The position numbers were made by a program, and so were the translations under genes. DNA of 64,000 bases from Gilliamella sp. App6-5 (lineage in GTDB: Bacteria; Pseudomonadota; Gammaproteobacteria; Enterobacterales; Orbaceae), in the NCBI RefSeq assembly GCF_001690525.1, contig NZ_LZGT01000038.1, positions 1 to 64,000 on the forward strand. The letters run 5' to 3'. Positions 18,889-26,401 of the stretch are shown here, piece by piece (position 1 is the stretch's first letter; each line of letters opens with the position of its first letter). The notes under the pieces were generated by a model. The model did no database searches, was not told the origin of the DNA, and worked only from the letters and a program-made list of their open reading frames with translations.

Positions 18889-19812
18889 TTAATTGGTTTC
18901 TTGATTGATAATATAAATTTCTGCATCATTAGATTGCAATTCACTGCATTTATAACGCCAAAAAGCCTGTGATAAATTCTCTTTCAAGCGTAAAGGAAAG
19001 ACCCATTTACCAAGCCCATAAATACACTCCACAAATTGCGTGGCATGCTCATTACTGCGCGCATGTTCAACCTTACCCGCTGAAAATAGAGGTGAAATAG
19101 CTTGATAACCCAAATGTAAAGGAACAAGCCAACCGCGCCCTTGTTTAACTGATGTGGTTTGCCAGTGATCTTTTTCTTGAGGATAATGATGTAACATTGC
19201 AGTTTCAACCAAGGCATCAAGCGCTGTAGCATTTGGATCTTTTTGCTGTAGTTCAACGGTGATATCTTGCAAATCTTGCGGTGCTTCAACTAAAACAAAT
19301 GCGGGTAATAGTGCATTGATTAAGTTTTTATTTGATTCTGATGCAGAATATAGCGCTACTGATTCAATATCAACAACGTGCCCACCAGCAACACGTTGCT
19401 GGTAAAGTTTTTGTTTCATCTGTTGGATGAATGCTTGCTGCTCATCTACATCATCTAATGTTTCACGATCTTCAATTTTTACCTCAACAAGCAATGAAAC
19501 ATCTAGATGAACTCGCCCTTCTTCAATAATTGAACGAGTACTACCATTTTTAGCTAGTGGATTGCGTGTTAATCGAAAAGTATAATCCGCATAGTTGTTT
19601 GGTCGATAAACTTGTACATCACATTCATGACATGCAATTAACACACCATCTAAGTAAATAGGATTTTCTGATTCAATTTTACGACTTAAAGCATGAATCG
19701 CACCCAAAAACCCCGAAATAGCCGGAAAGCCATACGTTAATGGGCTAGAAATTGCATTAGCATTATGAATTTGGACATGATCAAATAATAAATAATAACG
19801 TAATGATGCCAT
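18889..19812 (-). CDS. cas5f: Cas5f (Csy2) Cascade subunit
   Basis: Pairs with Cas8f to hold the 5' handle of the crRNA. The 307-residue chain begins with YYLLFDHVQIHNANAISSPL and TYGFPAISGFLGAIHALSRK, the diagnostic Csy2 start, and has GRGWLVPLHLGYQAISPLFS near residue 230. Its start codon overlaps the cas8f stop by one base, so translation is coupled. Length is normal for the family. Confidence 0.95.
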   Translation of the reverse strand: MASLRYYLLFDHVQIHNANAISSPLTYGFPAISGFLGAIHALSRKIESENPIYLDGVLIACHECDVQVYRPNNYADYTFRLTRNPLAKNGSTRSIIEEGRVHLDVSLLVEVKIEDRETLDDVDEQQAFIQQMKQKLYQQRVAGGHVVDIESVALYSASESNKNLINALLPAFVLVEAPQDLQDITVELQQKDPNATALDALVETAMLHHYPQEKDHWQTTSVKQGRGWLVPLHLGYQAISPLFSAGKVEHARSNEHATQFVECIYGLGKWVFPLRLKENLSQAFWRYKCSELQSNDAEIYIINQETN

Positions 19813-21188
19813 TAAAAGATCCCCTCCCTTTTACGTTGACTTGCTTTCACCGCAGATCTAAATTCACGGCGCCATTCACTAAACTCCGGATCGGCAAATT
19901 GCTGTTTAATATTTTTGAATTTTTCTTTTAAAGCATTTTGAACCCACTTGGCAAAAGTCTTTTCTAAACTTTGTTGCCAATCGCCTTGTTCATACTGCTT
20001 TTTAAAATCATCTTCATTTTCTAATTGGGTTCGCTGTGGATCAAGCCAAAGTTTTTCATGAAAATTAAGTGAATAATCACGACTCCAACCCGCTGGTTGA
20101 GTAGTTTGAATATGACGAGCAAACTTAAGCAATAACGATAAAATCACCGCAAACGCATCTTTACGATCATCTCGTTCTTCTACAATATTTTTTGGCGATT
20201 CAACCATATCAAACAGTAATTTAAAACCAAATCGGCAGAAATATTGCAATGTATGATTGAAAATAGTTTCTTGTTGTTTAGAAATCGATGGGAATTGAGA
20301 TTTTTGAAATATAGGAGGCATAGAGGGTAATAAAAAATTGCGTCCTCCCTGACTACTAGTTAATTGACTGACGCCTTGAGGATTACTTCCTCCCAGTTTA
20401 ACTACGGCTAAGTCATGGAAAGAAAAATAAGGTTGATGCTTAACATCTTTTTTTCGACGCAGTTCTCGTGCATTTTTATTTTCTTCCGAAAATCGTGATT
20501 GTACTTTTTGATAAACCAAATGACACAATGAACTCGGATGTAATGGAATTAACAATCTATAATTATTGTCTTGCTGTGATAAATAAGTTTGTTGGCTATT
20601 CGGCCAATAAATCTGCTTATTAAGCTCTGATGCTTTAGGATGTTCAAAATCACCAAAAATTGCTTTTTTAAAGTTAGCTAAATAAAGTAATGCTTTTTGC
20701 TTATCATCGGAAAGTGCAGGTAAAACAGCTGGATGATTTTCTATAATTAACTGCAAAATTTTATTTTTACCAACATATTGATTAAAAAGAGAAAATATAT
20801 CTAATGAAGCGGCATTACCTGAGCTATCAAGTTCTAACAAGAATGGTGTCGCAGAAGATATAACTGTTTGATGGCTCAGTTTAGATTGGGTCGCAATATT
20901 AACGTTATCTCCAGAGCTAGATGAATGGATACCTTTGCTTAAATGAGTTCCTATTGTTATCCACGAAATTCTTCTAGTTGCCGCATCTTCCATCCACGTT
21001 TCAAATTCAAATCGCTTGGTTAATTCATCTACCTTTTGCTGAGCTTCATTCACTGCGACCTGATCGCCTAACTCTTTTGCTTTTTCTAGCTTAGACGTTT
21101 CAGTTTTATAATTACTATTATTGGCAAGCCGTTGTTGTAGAAAGTCTAAAATGACCTTTCTTATATCTTGCCAAGAAATATTATTCAT
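19812..21188 (-). CDS. cas8f: Cas8f (Csy1) large subunit of type I-F Cascade
   Basis: Recognises the CC PAM and starts DNA unwinding in type I-F interference. The 458-residue protein begins SWQDIRKVILDFLQQRLANN. It contains ATRRISWITIGTHLSKGIHS, then LGGSNPQGVSQLTSSQGGRN, a block highly conserved in Csy1, and a Lys/Arg-rich C terminus (SEWRREFRSAVKASQRKREG). A TAAGGAGAG ribosome site sits ahead of the ATG. The gene is the first of the Cascade operon. An intrinsic terminator lies 33 bases upstream of its start, and no good promoter is visible between the two. Confidence 0.95.
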   Translation of the reverse strand: MNNISWQDIRKVILDFLQQRLANNSNYKTETSKLEKAKELGDQVAVNEAQQKVDELTKRFEFETWMEDAATRRISWITIGTHLSKGIHSSSSGDNVNIATQSKLSHQTVISSATPFLLELDSSGNAASLDIFSLFNQYVGKNKILQLIIENHPAVLPALSDDKQKALLYLANFKKAIFGDFEHPKASELNKQIYWPNSQQTYLSQQDNNYRLLIPLHPSSLCHLVYQKVQSRFSEENKNARELRRKKDVKHQPYFSFHDLAVVKLGGSNPQGVSQLTSSQGGRNFLLPSMPPIFQKSQFPSISKQQETIFNHTLQYFCRFGFKLLFDMVESPKNIVEERDDRKDAFAVILSLLLKFARHIQTTQPAGWSRDYSLNFHEKLWLDPQRTQLENEDDFKKQYEQGDWQQSLEKTFAKWVQNALKEKFKNIKQQFADPEFSEWRREFRSAVKASQRKREGIF

Positions 21189-21220
21189 TGGCTCTCCTTA
21201 TATTTTTGCAAATTCAAAAT

Positions 21221-21250
21221 AAAAAAGGCTTATATCATCATCTATAAGCC
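21221..21250 (-). terminator. Intrinsic terminator between the small cas-locus gene and cas8f
   Basis: On the minus strand: stem GGCTTATA / TATAAGCC (8 perfect pairs, 8-base loop) followed directly by TTTTTT. It lies 13 bp after the stop of the small gene and 32 bp before the cas8f start, so it would end or attenuate transcription from the upstream promoter before Cascade. Confidence 0.8.
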
Positions 21251-21263
21251 CCTTGATTTAATG

Positions 21264-21581
21264 CTATGCTGCTTTATATTTTAAATATAACTTCAATATA
21301 TTTAATGCATTGTTGTTATAAACCCATTTTTTATGAGAATTTAAAGAGCGATACTTAGATTGTTCTAGTTCTAAATTCTTAATTAGATATTTGACTTCTT
21401 TAATCGTCGAAATATTTAGAATTTTCATTAGATCTAGAATTGAATAATATTTAACTTTACTACTTTGTTTGATCGCATCGTTAGCTGATAATATATTGAT
21501 ATTAAATACTTTTAATTTAATTGACCAAATATTTTTTATTGAAAATTGACATTCGATTGTTAACCTTTTATTCTTAAACAC
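21264..21581 (-). CDS. Small uncharacterised protein in the cas locus, possible helix-turn-helix
   Basis: I do not recognise a family. From the GTG at 21581 it encodes 105 residues, Lys/Ile/Leu/Asn rich. That start is preferred because a GGAG lies 9 bases upstream; a TTG at 21596 would place that GGAG inside the gene. The C half (YSILDLMKILNISTIKEVKY, LIKNLELEQSKYRS, KKWVYNNNALNILKLYLKYK) looks helical, with a possible helix-turn-helix or winged-helix layout, so DNA binding is plausible but unproven. It sits between cas2-3 and cas8f under its own strong promoter and is followed by a terminator. Alternatives are a cas regulator, a toxin guarded by the mini-CRISPR upstream, or an anti-CRISPR-type protein. 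Its base composition is more A/T rich than the cas genes. Confidence 0.6.
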   Translation of the reverse strand: MFKNKRLTIECQFSIKNIWSIKLKVFNINILSANDAIKQSSKVKYYSILDLMKILNISTIKEVKYLIKNLELEQSKYRSLNSHKKWVYNNNALNILKLYLKYKAA

Positions 21582-21642
21582 AAATTTTTTCTCCAATTAG
21601 CGTTGTTGATGAAATTTTAAACCCTAGATGGCGTCTGGGGTT

Positions 21643-21681
21643 TTATCTTTTAATAAGCTGTTTTATTTTCGTTTTTAACAT
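21643..21681 (-). CDS. Possible 12-residue leader or toxin peptide
   Basis: ATG at 21681 opens a short frame, MLKTKIKQLIKR, strongly basic, starting about 15 bases after the predicted transcription start of the promoter at 21704-21732. No Shine-Dalgarno sequence is visible, so this may be chance. It is listed because crRNA-guarded toxins in cas loci are often this small. Confidence 0.15.
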   Translation of the reverse strand: MLKTKIKQLIKR

Positions 21682-21703
21682 AAAAAAACAAACAACTTTG
21701 GTT

Positions 21704-21732
21704 AATATAAATACAAAAAAAGAAAATGTCAA
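21704..21732 (-). promoter_or_regulatory. Near-consensus sigma-70 promoter inside the cas locus
   Basis: On the minus strand: -35 TTGACA (21727-21732), 17-base spacer, -10 TATATT (21704-21709). It would start transcripts near 21697, reading the small gene at 21264-21581. Its -35 box lies inside the protospacer-like site (21716-21747) matched by the mini-CRISPR seed. Confidence 0.75.
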
Positions 21733-21736
21733 TATT

Positions 21737-21749
21737 AATCGTAATGTGG
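21737..21749 (-). promoter_or_regulatory. Seed-matched target with CC PAM for the mini-CRISPR guide
   Basis: Minus strand reads CC then ACATTACGATT. The 11 bases after CC equal the first 11 of the pseudo-spacer (21817 down to 21807). CC immediately 5' of the protospacer is the type I-F PAM. Beyond 11 bases pairing is poor, which fits binding without cleavage. Confidence 0.6.
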
Positions 21750-21758
21750 GGATATTAA

Positions 21759-21845
21759 AAGTGAAACCGCCTATTCGGCGGTGAAATAATTATAACGATT
21801 ACACTCAATCGTAATGTTTTCTAAACTGCTTACACAGCAGTGTCA
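21759..21845 (-). CRISPR. Degenerate type I-F mini-CRISPR (two diverged repeats, one 31-nt pseudo-spacer)
   Basis: Repeat-like units at 21818-21845 and 21759-21786 flank 31 bases (21787-21817), one short of the array's 32. The first keeps all eight handle bases (TTTCTAAA on the plus strand) and a CTGC/GCAG stem. The second keeps GCCTATTCGGC against array GCCTATACGGC, with a stem rebuilt as ACCGCC/GGCGGT. The changes preserve pairing, as if the RNA is still processed by Cas6f. A -10-like TATACT (21849-21854) sits just upstream. Alternative: the second hairpin is simply a terminator for cas2-3, since T-rich sequence follows it on the minus strand. Confidence 0.65.
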
Positions 21846-21901
21846 TCAAGTATAAAAGAATTCCCTACCTTTTACTAGCAACCATTATGCACCTGACGAT
21901 A

Positions 21902-21924
21902 TTTTGTCAAAAAGTTTCAGGTAA
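21902..21924 (-). repeat. Intergenic 23-bp repeat, copy 2
   Basis: Minus strand reads CCTGAAACTTTTTGACAAAA, differing by one base from copies 1 and 3. It lies just past the cas2-3 stop and upstream of the mini-CRISPR. Its TTGACA could serve as a -35 element. Confidence 0.7.
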
Positions 21925-21955
21925 CTATGTGTTTCAGTATAAAAACAATATTCTT

Positions 21956-24900
21956 TTATCCTTTCTTTTCATAAAATCCTAAATAAGGATGAAAATACCA
22001 ACTGCTATTACGATATAAGCTTACGCTACAAAATTCATTTGCTAATCGATATGGCGTTTTATTTGGGAAATATTCGGTTATTTTTGCTATGGCTTGCTCG
22101 ACACTATTAACTAGCCAAGGTTGGATGTTAGGATTAGCAAATGACCAATTTTTATATTCAATTATACTATTTTGTGTATCTTTGCAGCGTTCATCTGGTG
22201 TTTGCCATGCTATATCTGCATAGCTAAATTGATAATCCCCATCATCATCAAGTTGGCAGATATATTCATCTTGTGTCTTATTATTCCCTCTAAATGGTGA
22301 AATTGCCTGTAAATGCACACAATGGTGATGTGCTAAGTCTGGTTGCCAATAGCTGGTCACATAATTACTTTTACGGGCATGAATCGCAAACAGATCTGCC
22401 ATGACCTTATGTTCTAATTCAGCTAGCGTTAGCCCATCTTCAGGGCAAGACTTAATACGAGGAACCGCATCAATATTCACTAACTGATGTTCAGGAATGA
22501 GTTCATTTGTTTTATGGGTTTTCAGCAAGAATAATGACTCTTCTTCAAATCCAGGTTTAGTAAAACAGGCTTTATCCGTACGATAATCAGATTCAATGGC
22601 CTGTAAATTCGATCCTAATATCGCTACATTGGCCTTTTGTGCCATTTTTTGTGGTCGATGTCGCCAGACTCGCCCCACTAGCTGGATAATAGAGCGCATG
22701 GATGATGGTTCAACAATAGCCCAATCATAATCATGATCACGCCCAACTTCGGTGACTGGCGTGCCGATAACAATAAAAATATGGTTTTGTTTATCGCTAT
22801 CTTTGATGGCATTGATAATTTCAGGTTGATGAAATAATGCCTGTTCATCACTGCGATTTAAAATTCTATCAAGTTTTTCTTCTAGCTGGCTACGCAATAA
22901 TAGCAGTTGCCGAGCATGATAAACCACGATGTGAAAAGCAGTATCAGTAGGTAACTTGGTTTGGGCATAAATTTGTTCTGTAAGTGAAATAACATCTTCG
23001 GTATGGGCAAAACGCATTAAACCAATACTTACCTTTTTTTGTGATTTTTTATCTATTTGATGATGATCTTGGTGGAATTGATAAGCTTGTGCTAATAGTT
23101 GCTCAGCAAGTACACTATAATTGAGTTTTTGTTGGTTCTCGGTTTGCTTTTCTTGGTAGTCTAATAGATCTAAGATATGTCCTTGGCGGCGAATTGCACT
23201 TTGTGCTAATTGATGAATGCGCATTGCTACAAATTGTTGATGGTGATCGCTAAACGTTTTAGTATCAGCAATTGGTGATATCGACTGTTCATATTCATCA
23301 AACCAACCACATACAATGGTATTATCGGCATATTGGTTATTTTGATTCCAAATTTTTCGCCCTGCTTGGTAAGCATCAAATAATCCAGCAATTAAATCTG
23401 GCGTTAAGGTTGCTGATGAGAGTAGCACTTTGCTACCAAATAACCCAGCTAAATGCACCAAGCGAGCCAGTGCAGGTAAGTCATGTTGATCAAAATCATC
23501 AGGTTCATCTAAAATCAGATCTGAGGTCAATAATCTTAACGTGGGTGCAATATATTTACCGCCTCGGGTACATTCGCTAGCTTGAATAATATGGTCAACC
23601 GTGCATGTCACAATGGGCGCATAAAGTAATTGCCGTGCATTACTGTCTTCGATAATTGTCCCTAATTCACAATCCGCAATACCACTTTCTGCTACATCAA
23701 GATATTCATCAAGTAACGATTCGATAGATTCACTACCTTGGTTTTCTGATTTTTTTTGAGAATCGTTTTGTTCAATGTCTTCCTTACTCAGTTCAAACAA
23801 GGTTTTTGTGGCTCGCCCACCCACTAAAATCGCCAGATGTTCATCACTTAAGTGTAATCTTTCTCTTAATGCTTTACCTGTTTGCAACGTTAAAACACGT
23901 AATCCCAATGCAATGGTAAAACGCACACCCCGTTTTGGATTTGAAAGCGCATACATAATCCGCCCATTGGCTAAGGTTTTACCACAGCCAGTCGATGCCA
24001 TATTAACACCAAAAAAGCCACATTCATCGGAGATATTTTGATAACTTTTTGCTAAATCAAAAGCATGATTTTGCCATTGAAATCGTTTTATAGTTGTTCG
24101 TTTGGTAAAGGGTTTATGTTGATTAATTGCGGGTAATTCCGTGGTTATTTTAGGTAATAAACGAGCAAAGCGGGCTGAAAAATTAGCTACACCGATTAAA
24201 TGATCATCTAAACACTGTTTGGCTTCTTTTTGGTAATTTGTGTTAGCAATCAGTATTTCCCTATTTCTTTTTGCTTCGTCATTTGATAAAGATAAACTTG
24301 AGTAGTTATGATCAGCAACCATTAAGCTTAAACGCGAAATATGCAATAAAAACTCGTTAATATTAGACAATTGCATTAAAGGAACATGATTTAAGGCTTT
24401 GGTTGCATAACGGCTTAGTTTTTTCAGCCAAAGCTGGCTTAAGGTAATATCGCTTTTAAGCTGCCAAAAATCATTGGGTGAAGTATGTTGACTATGACTA
24501 TTTTTAACCCATTTATCAATTGCCTTAAATGTTTTATAAAAACTTCGGACAGTTAAACCAGATATATCGAAATCTAACTTTTGTGCATTTTTAATATCAC
24601 TGGTTAATGAATCCGATAAAAACGGCATTCGATGATGCGACACAATGAGCCACGCAATCCATTGTGCCAATAACGGTAACTGCGTGAGATCATTTTTGTC
24701 AACTTTGGTAAGCTGCTGGTACCAATTAGGATTCTGTTGTTGATATTGATCAAAATGCGCTAATCGATCAAATAAGGCTTCGCTCGTGGTGCAGTCTTGA
24801 ATCATTAATAAAAATAATTGTAACGAAATCCATTCATGTCGGTAAGGATCAGCCGCCACAGCCGTTTCTGCTCGTAATTTAGATTGAAAACCAATCGTTG

Positions 24901-25282
24901 CTTTACCTAAATCATGAAGTAGTGCCGCTATGGTAGTAATTAATTGAATGATGGTTGCATATTGCCAACAATTTTCGCTGTCACTGCGTAAAATATTGCG
25001 TTTAGTACGATTAGTTGGGACTCGTCCCTCTTGATTAAACTGACTGCGATCGCCCACAATCCACAAAAGATCAGTTAAATTTTTACCATGTGTCCAATAA
25101 CATGCAACAGCAGTATTTTTTCGTGCAGTTTTACGTAATAATTTATAAAGCGTTTGTAGCCCTGCTTCGGTCATTGGGCTTTGCCATGTTCGTTCACCGC
25201 AGCGCTCAGCGAACTGATCGATAATCCGCCTTGTTTCAGTTAAGGCGTTTTTTTTGCATTGACTAACAAGTAAAATATTCAT
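21956..25282 (-). CDS. cas3: Cas2-Cas3 fusion nuclease-helicase (type I-F)
   Basis: Degrades Cascade-bound DNA and takes part in spacer acquisition. The 1108-residue chain has an N-terminal Cas2 domain (NILLVSQCKKNALTETRRII). An HD nuclease domain follows with His123-Asp124 in ALLHDLGKATIGFQSKL and VSHHRMP. The SF2 helicase has a Walker A near residue 430 (MASTGCGKTLANG), DEPD near 588, the SAT motif (LLSSATLTPDL) and motif VI (QLVGRVWRHR). Its ATG overlaps the cas1 stop by four bases. All key residues are present, so the effector appears active. Confidence 0.96.
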   Translation of the reverse strand: MNILLVSQCKKNALTETRRIIDQFAERCGERTWQSPMTEAGLQTLYKLLRKTARKNTAVACYWTHGKNLTDLLWIVGDRSQFNQEGRVPTNRTKRNILRSDSENCWQYATIIQLITTIAALLHDLGKATIGFQSKLRAETAVAADPYRHEWISLQLFLLMIQDCTTSEALFDRLAHFDQYQQQNPNWYQQLTKVDKNDLTQLPLLAQWIAWLIVSHHRMPFLSDSLTSDIKNAQKLDFDISGLTVRSFYKTFKAIDKWVKNSHSQHTSPNDFWQLKSDITLSQLWLKKLSRYATKALNHVPLMQLSNINEFLLHISRLSLMVADHNYSSLSLSNDEAKRNREILIANTNYQKEAKQCLDDHLIGVANFSARFARLLPKITTELPAINQHKPFTKRTTIKRFQWQNHAFDLAKSYQNISDECGFFGVNMASTGCGKTLANGRIMYALSNPKRGVRFTIALGLRVLTLQTGKALRERLHLSDEHLAILVGGRATKTLFELSKEDIEQNDSQKKSENQGSESIESLLDEYLDVAESGIADCELGTIIEDSNARQLLYAPIVTCTVDHIIQASECTRGGKYIAPTLRLLTSDLILDEPDDFDQHDLPALARLVHLAGLFGSKVLLSSATLTPDLIAGLFDAYQAGRKIWNQNNQYADNTIVCGWFDEYEQSISPIADTKTFSDHHQQFVAMRIHQLAQSAIRRQGHILDLLDYQEKQTENQQKLNYSVLAEQLLAQAYQFHQDHHQIDKKSQKKVSIGLMRFAHTEDVISLTEQIYAQTKLPTDTAFHIVVYHARQLLLLRSQLEEKLDRILNRSDEQALFHQPEIINAIKDSDKQNHIFIVIGTPVTEVGRDHDYDWAIVEPSSMRSIIQLVGRVWRHRPQKMAQKANVAILGSNLQAIESDYRTDKACFTKPGFEEESLFLLKTHKTNELIPEHQLVNIDAVPRIKSCPEDGLTLAELEHKVMADLFAIHARKSNYVTSYWQPDLAHHHCVHLQAISPFRGNNKTQDEYICQLDDDGDYQFSYADIAWQTPDERCKDTQNSIIEYKNWSFANPNIQPWLVNSVEQAIAKITEYFPNKTPYRLANEFCSVSLYRNSSWYFHPYLGFYEKKG

Positions 25283-26232
25283 ATTTGATCTGCTATCTGT
25301 TTTAAAGTATCAATAATCCTATCAAGTGCACCTAATTGAGCAAATTGCGCAATACATGCCATACGAAATTCTTTTTCACTGTCGCCTTGTTTGGCTGATA
25401 AAAAGGCCTGAGGTAATACAATGCCATCTTTAATAATATCTGCCGCATCAAACACTAAGCCACCTCGGCGAGTTTTTCCGTGTAAAATAGCCAGCCCATG
25501 AGGGAGACCTAATACCCAACAAGCCGTTGCGCCAAGGCCATAGGCTAAATAGTTACCATGATCTAAAAATTGGTTAGCGGGATCATGACTTTTGCCTCGT
25601 GTGCCTTGTTCTCGTTTAAATTTGTCATCTTGTAAGGTTAATTGATTTGCCATGCCATAAAGACGTTTGCTAATTCGCCCTTCTGCGGCTAAAAGTGCTT
25701 GGCTATTATCAACATCGGTAAATTGTTGTGTTGCATCAGTAAGAATATGCGCTAACTGCGTTGTATCAACATCCCAATCAAATTGCGGCCAACATTCACT
25801 AATAATATTAAGCCGTGTTTGTTGTAATAATTTAGCGGCTTGTAATCGACGTTTGTCATCAAACCAAAATTGACACCAACTTTGTAGATATTCTGTCGGG
25901 CGATATTCACTTTGTGGCGAAAAAAATTGACAAGCGAATTCAGATTCGGTTGATGAAAAAAGGGGCGTTCCGCCTCCGCCACAAAAGCCAATCATAACAC
26001 CTGCTCGTGAAAGCTCTCGCACTGCCGCTTGAGTCAATGATGTACCCGTACCTAATAAAATACAGGTGGTATTTGCTATTGGGATATTCCAATATAACGA
26101 CTGTTGGCCTTGCTCAGTCACATACTCAACTCGTCCACCATTAACCAAAACACGACAATGCTCTAAATAATAAATATTGGCTCGCTTGGAATGCATGATC
26201 GTTTTTAGATCAGAAGAATGAATCATATCCAT
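25279..26232 (-). CDS. cas1: Cas1 integrase (type I-F)
   Basis: Inserts new spacers together with Cas2-3. The 317-residue protein starts SSDLKTIMHSKRANIYYLEH, the diagnostic I-F Cas1 opening. It keeps CILLGTGTSLTQAAVRELSR and GVMIGFCGGGGTPLFSS. The metal-binding residues appear as E184 (LLAAEGRISKRLYG), H251 (LAILHGKTRRGG) and D262/D265 (FDAADIIKDG). It is the first gene of the locus, 170 bp downstream of carB on the same strand. Confidence 0.96.
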   Translation of the reverse strand: MDMIHSSDLKTIMHSKRANIYYLEHCRVLVNGGRVEYVTEQGQQSLYWNIPIANTTCILLGTGTSLTQAAVRELSRAGVMIGFCGGGGTPLFSSTESEFACQFFSPQSEYRPTEYLQSWCQFWFDDKRRLQAAKLLQQTRLNIISECWPQFDWDVDTTQLAHILTDATQQFTDVDNSQALLAAEGRISKRLYGMANQLTLQDDKFKREQGTRGKSHDPANQFLDHGNYLAYGLGATACWVLGLPHGLAILHGKTRRGGLVFDAADIIKDGIVLPQAFLSAKQGDSEKEFRMACIAQFAQLGALDRIIDTLKQIADQI

Positions 26233-26365
26233 GATGATAACTGATTAAATTAATTGAAATATAGCAAATAAATTAACATTATTTTATATTAAAAACGAGC
26301 ATTTTATTGTCTATTACGAGCAATTGAGTGATTGCAAAGTTATTATATCATGGCAGGGGTTTTTT

Positions 26366-26387
26366 AAGACGAGCATTGCCCGTCTTC
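26366..26387 (+). terminator. Hairpin in the carB-cas1 spacer
   Basis: Arms AAGACG / CGTCTT with a GC-rich loop, flanked by T runs on the plus strand on both sides. On the minus strand, where carB and cas1 lie, no T run follows, so its role as the carAB terminator is doubtful. Confidence 0.3.
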
Positions 26388-26401
26388 ATCTTTTTTGTTT
26401 A

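Noticed and set aside
21764-21785. Hairpin treated only as the cas2-3 terminator
   Set aside because: Not fully rejected. The stem and T-rich tail allow it, but similarity to the array repeat core and the 31-nt spacing from the second repeat-like unit favour a degenerate repeat; both roles may apply.
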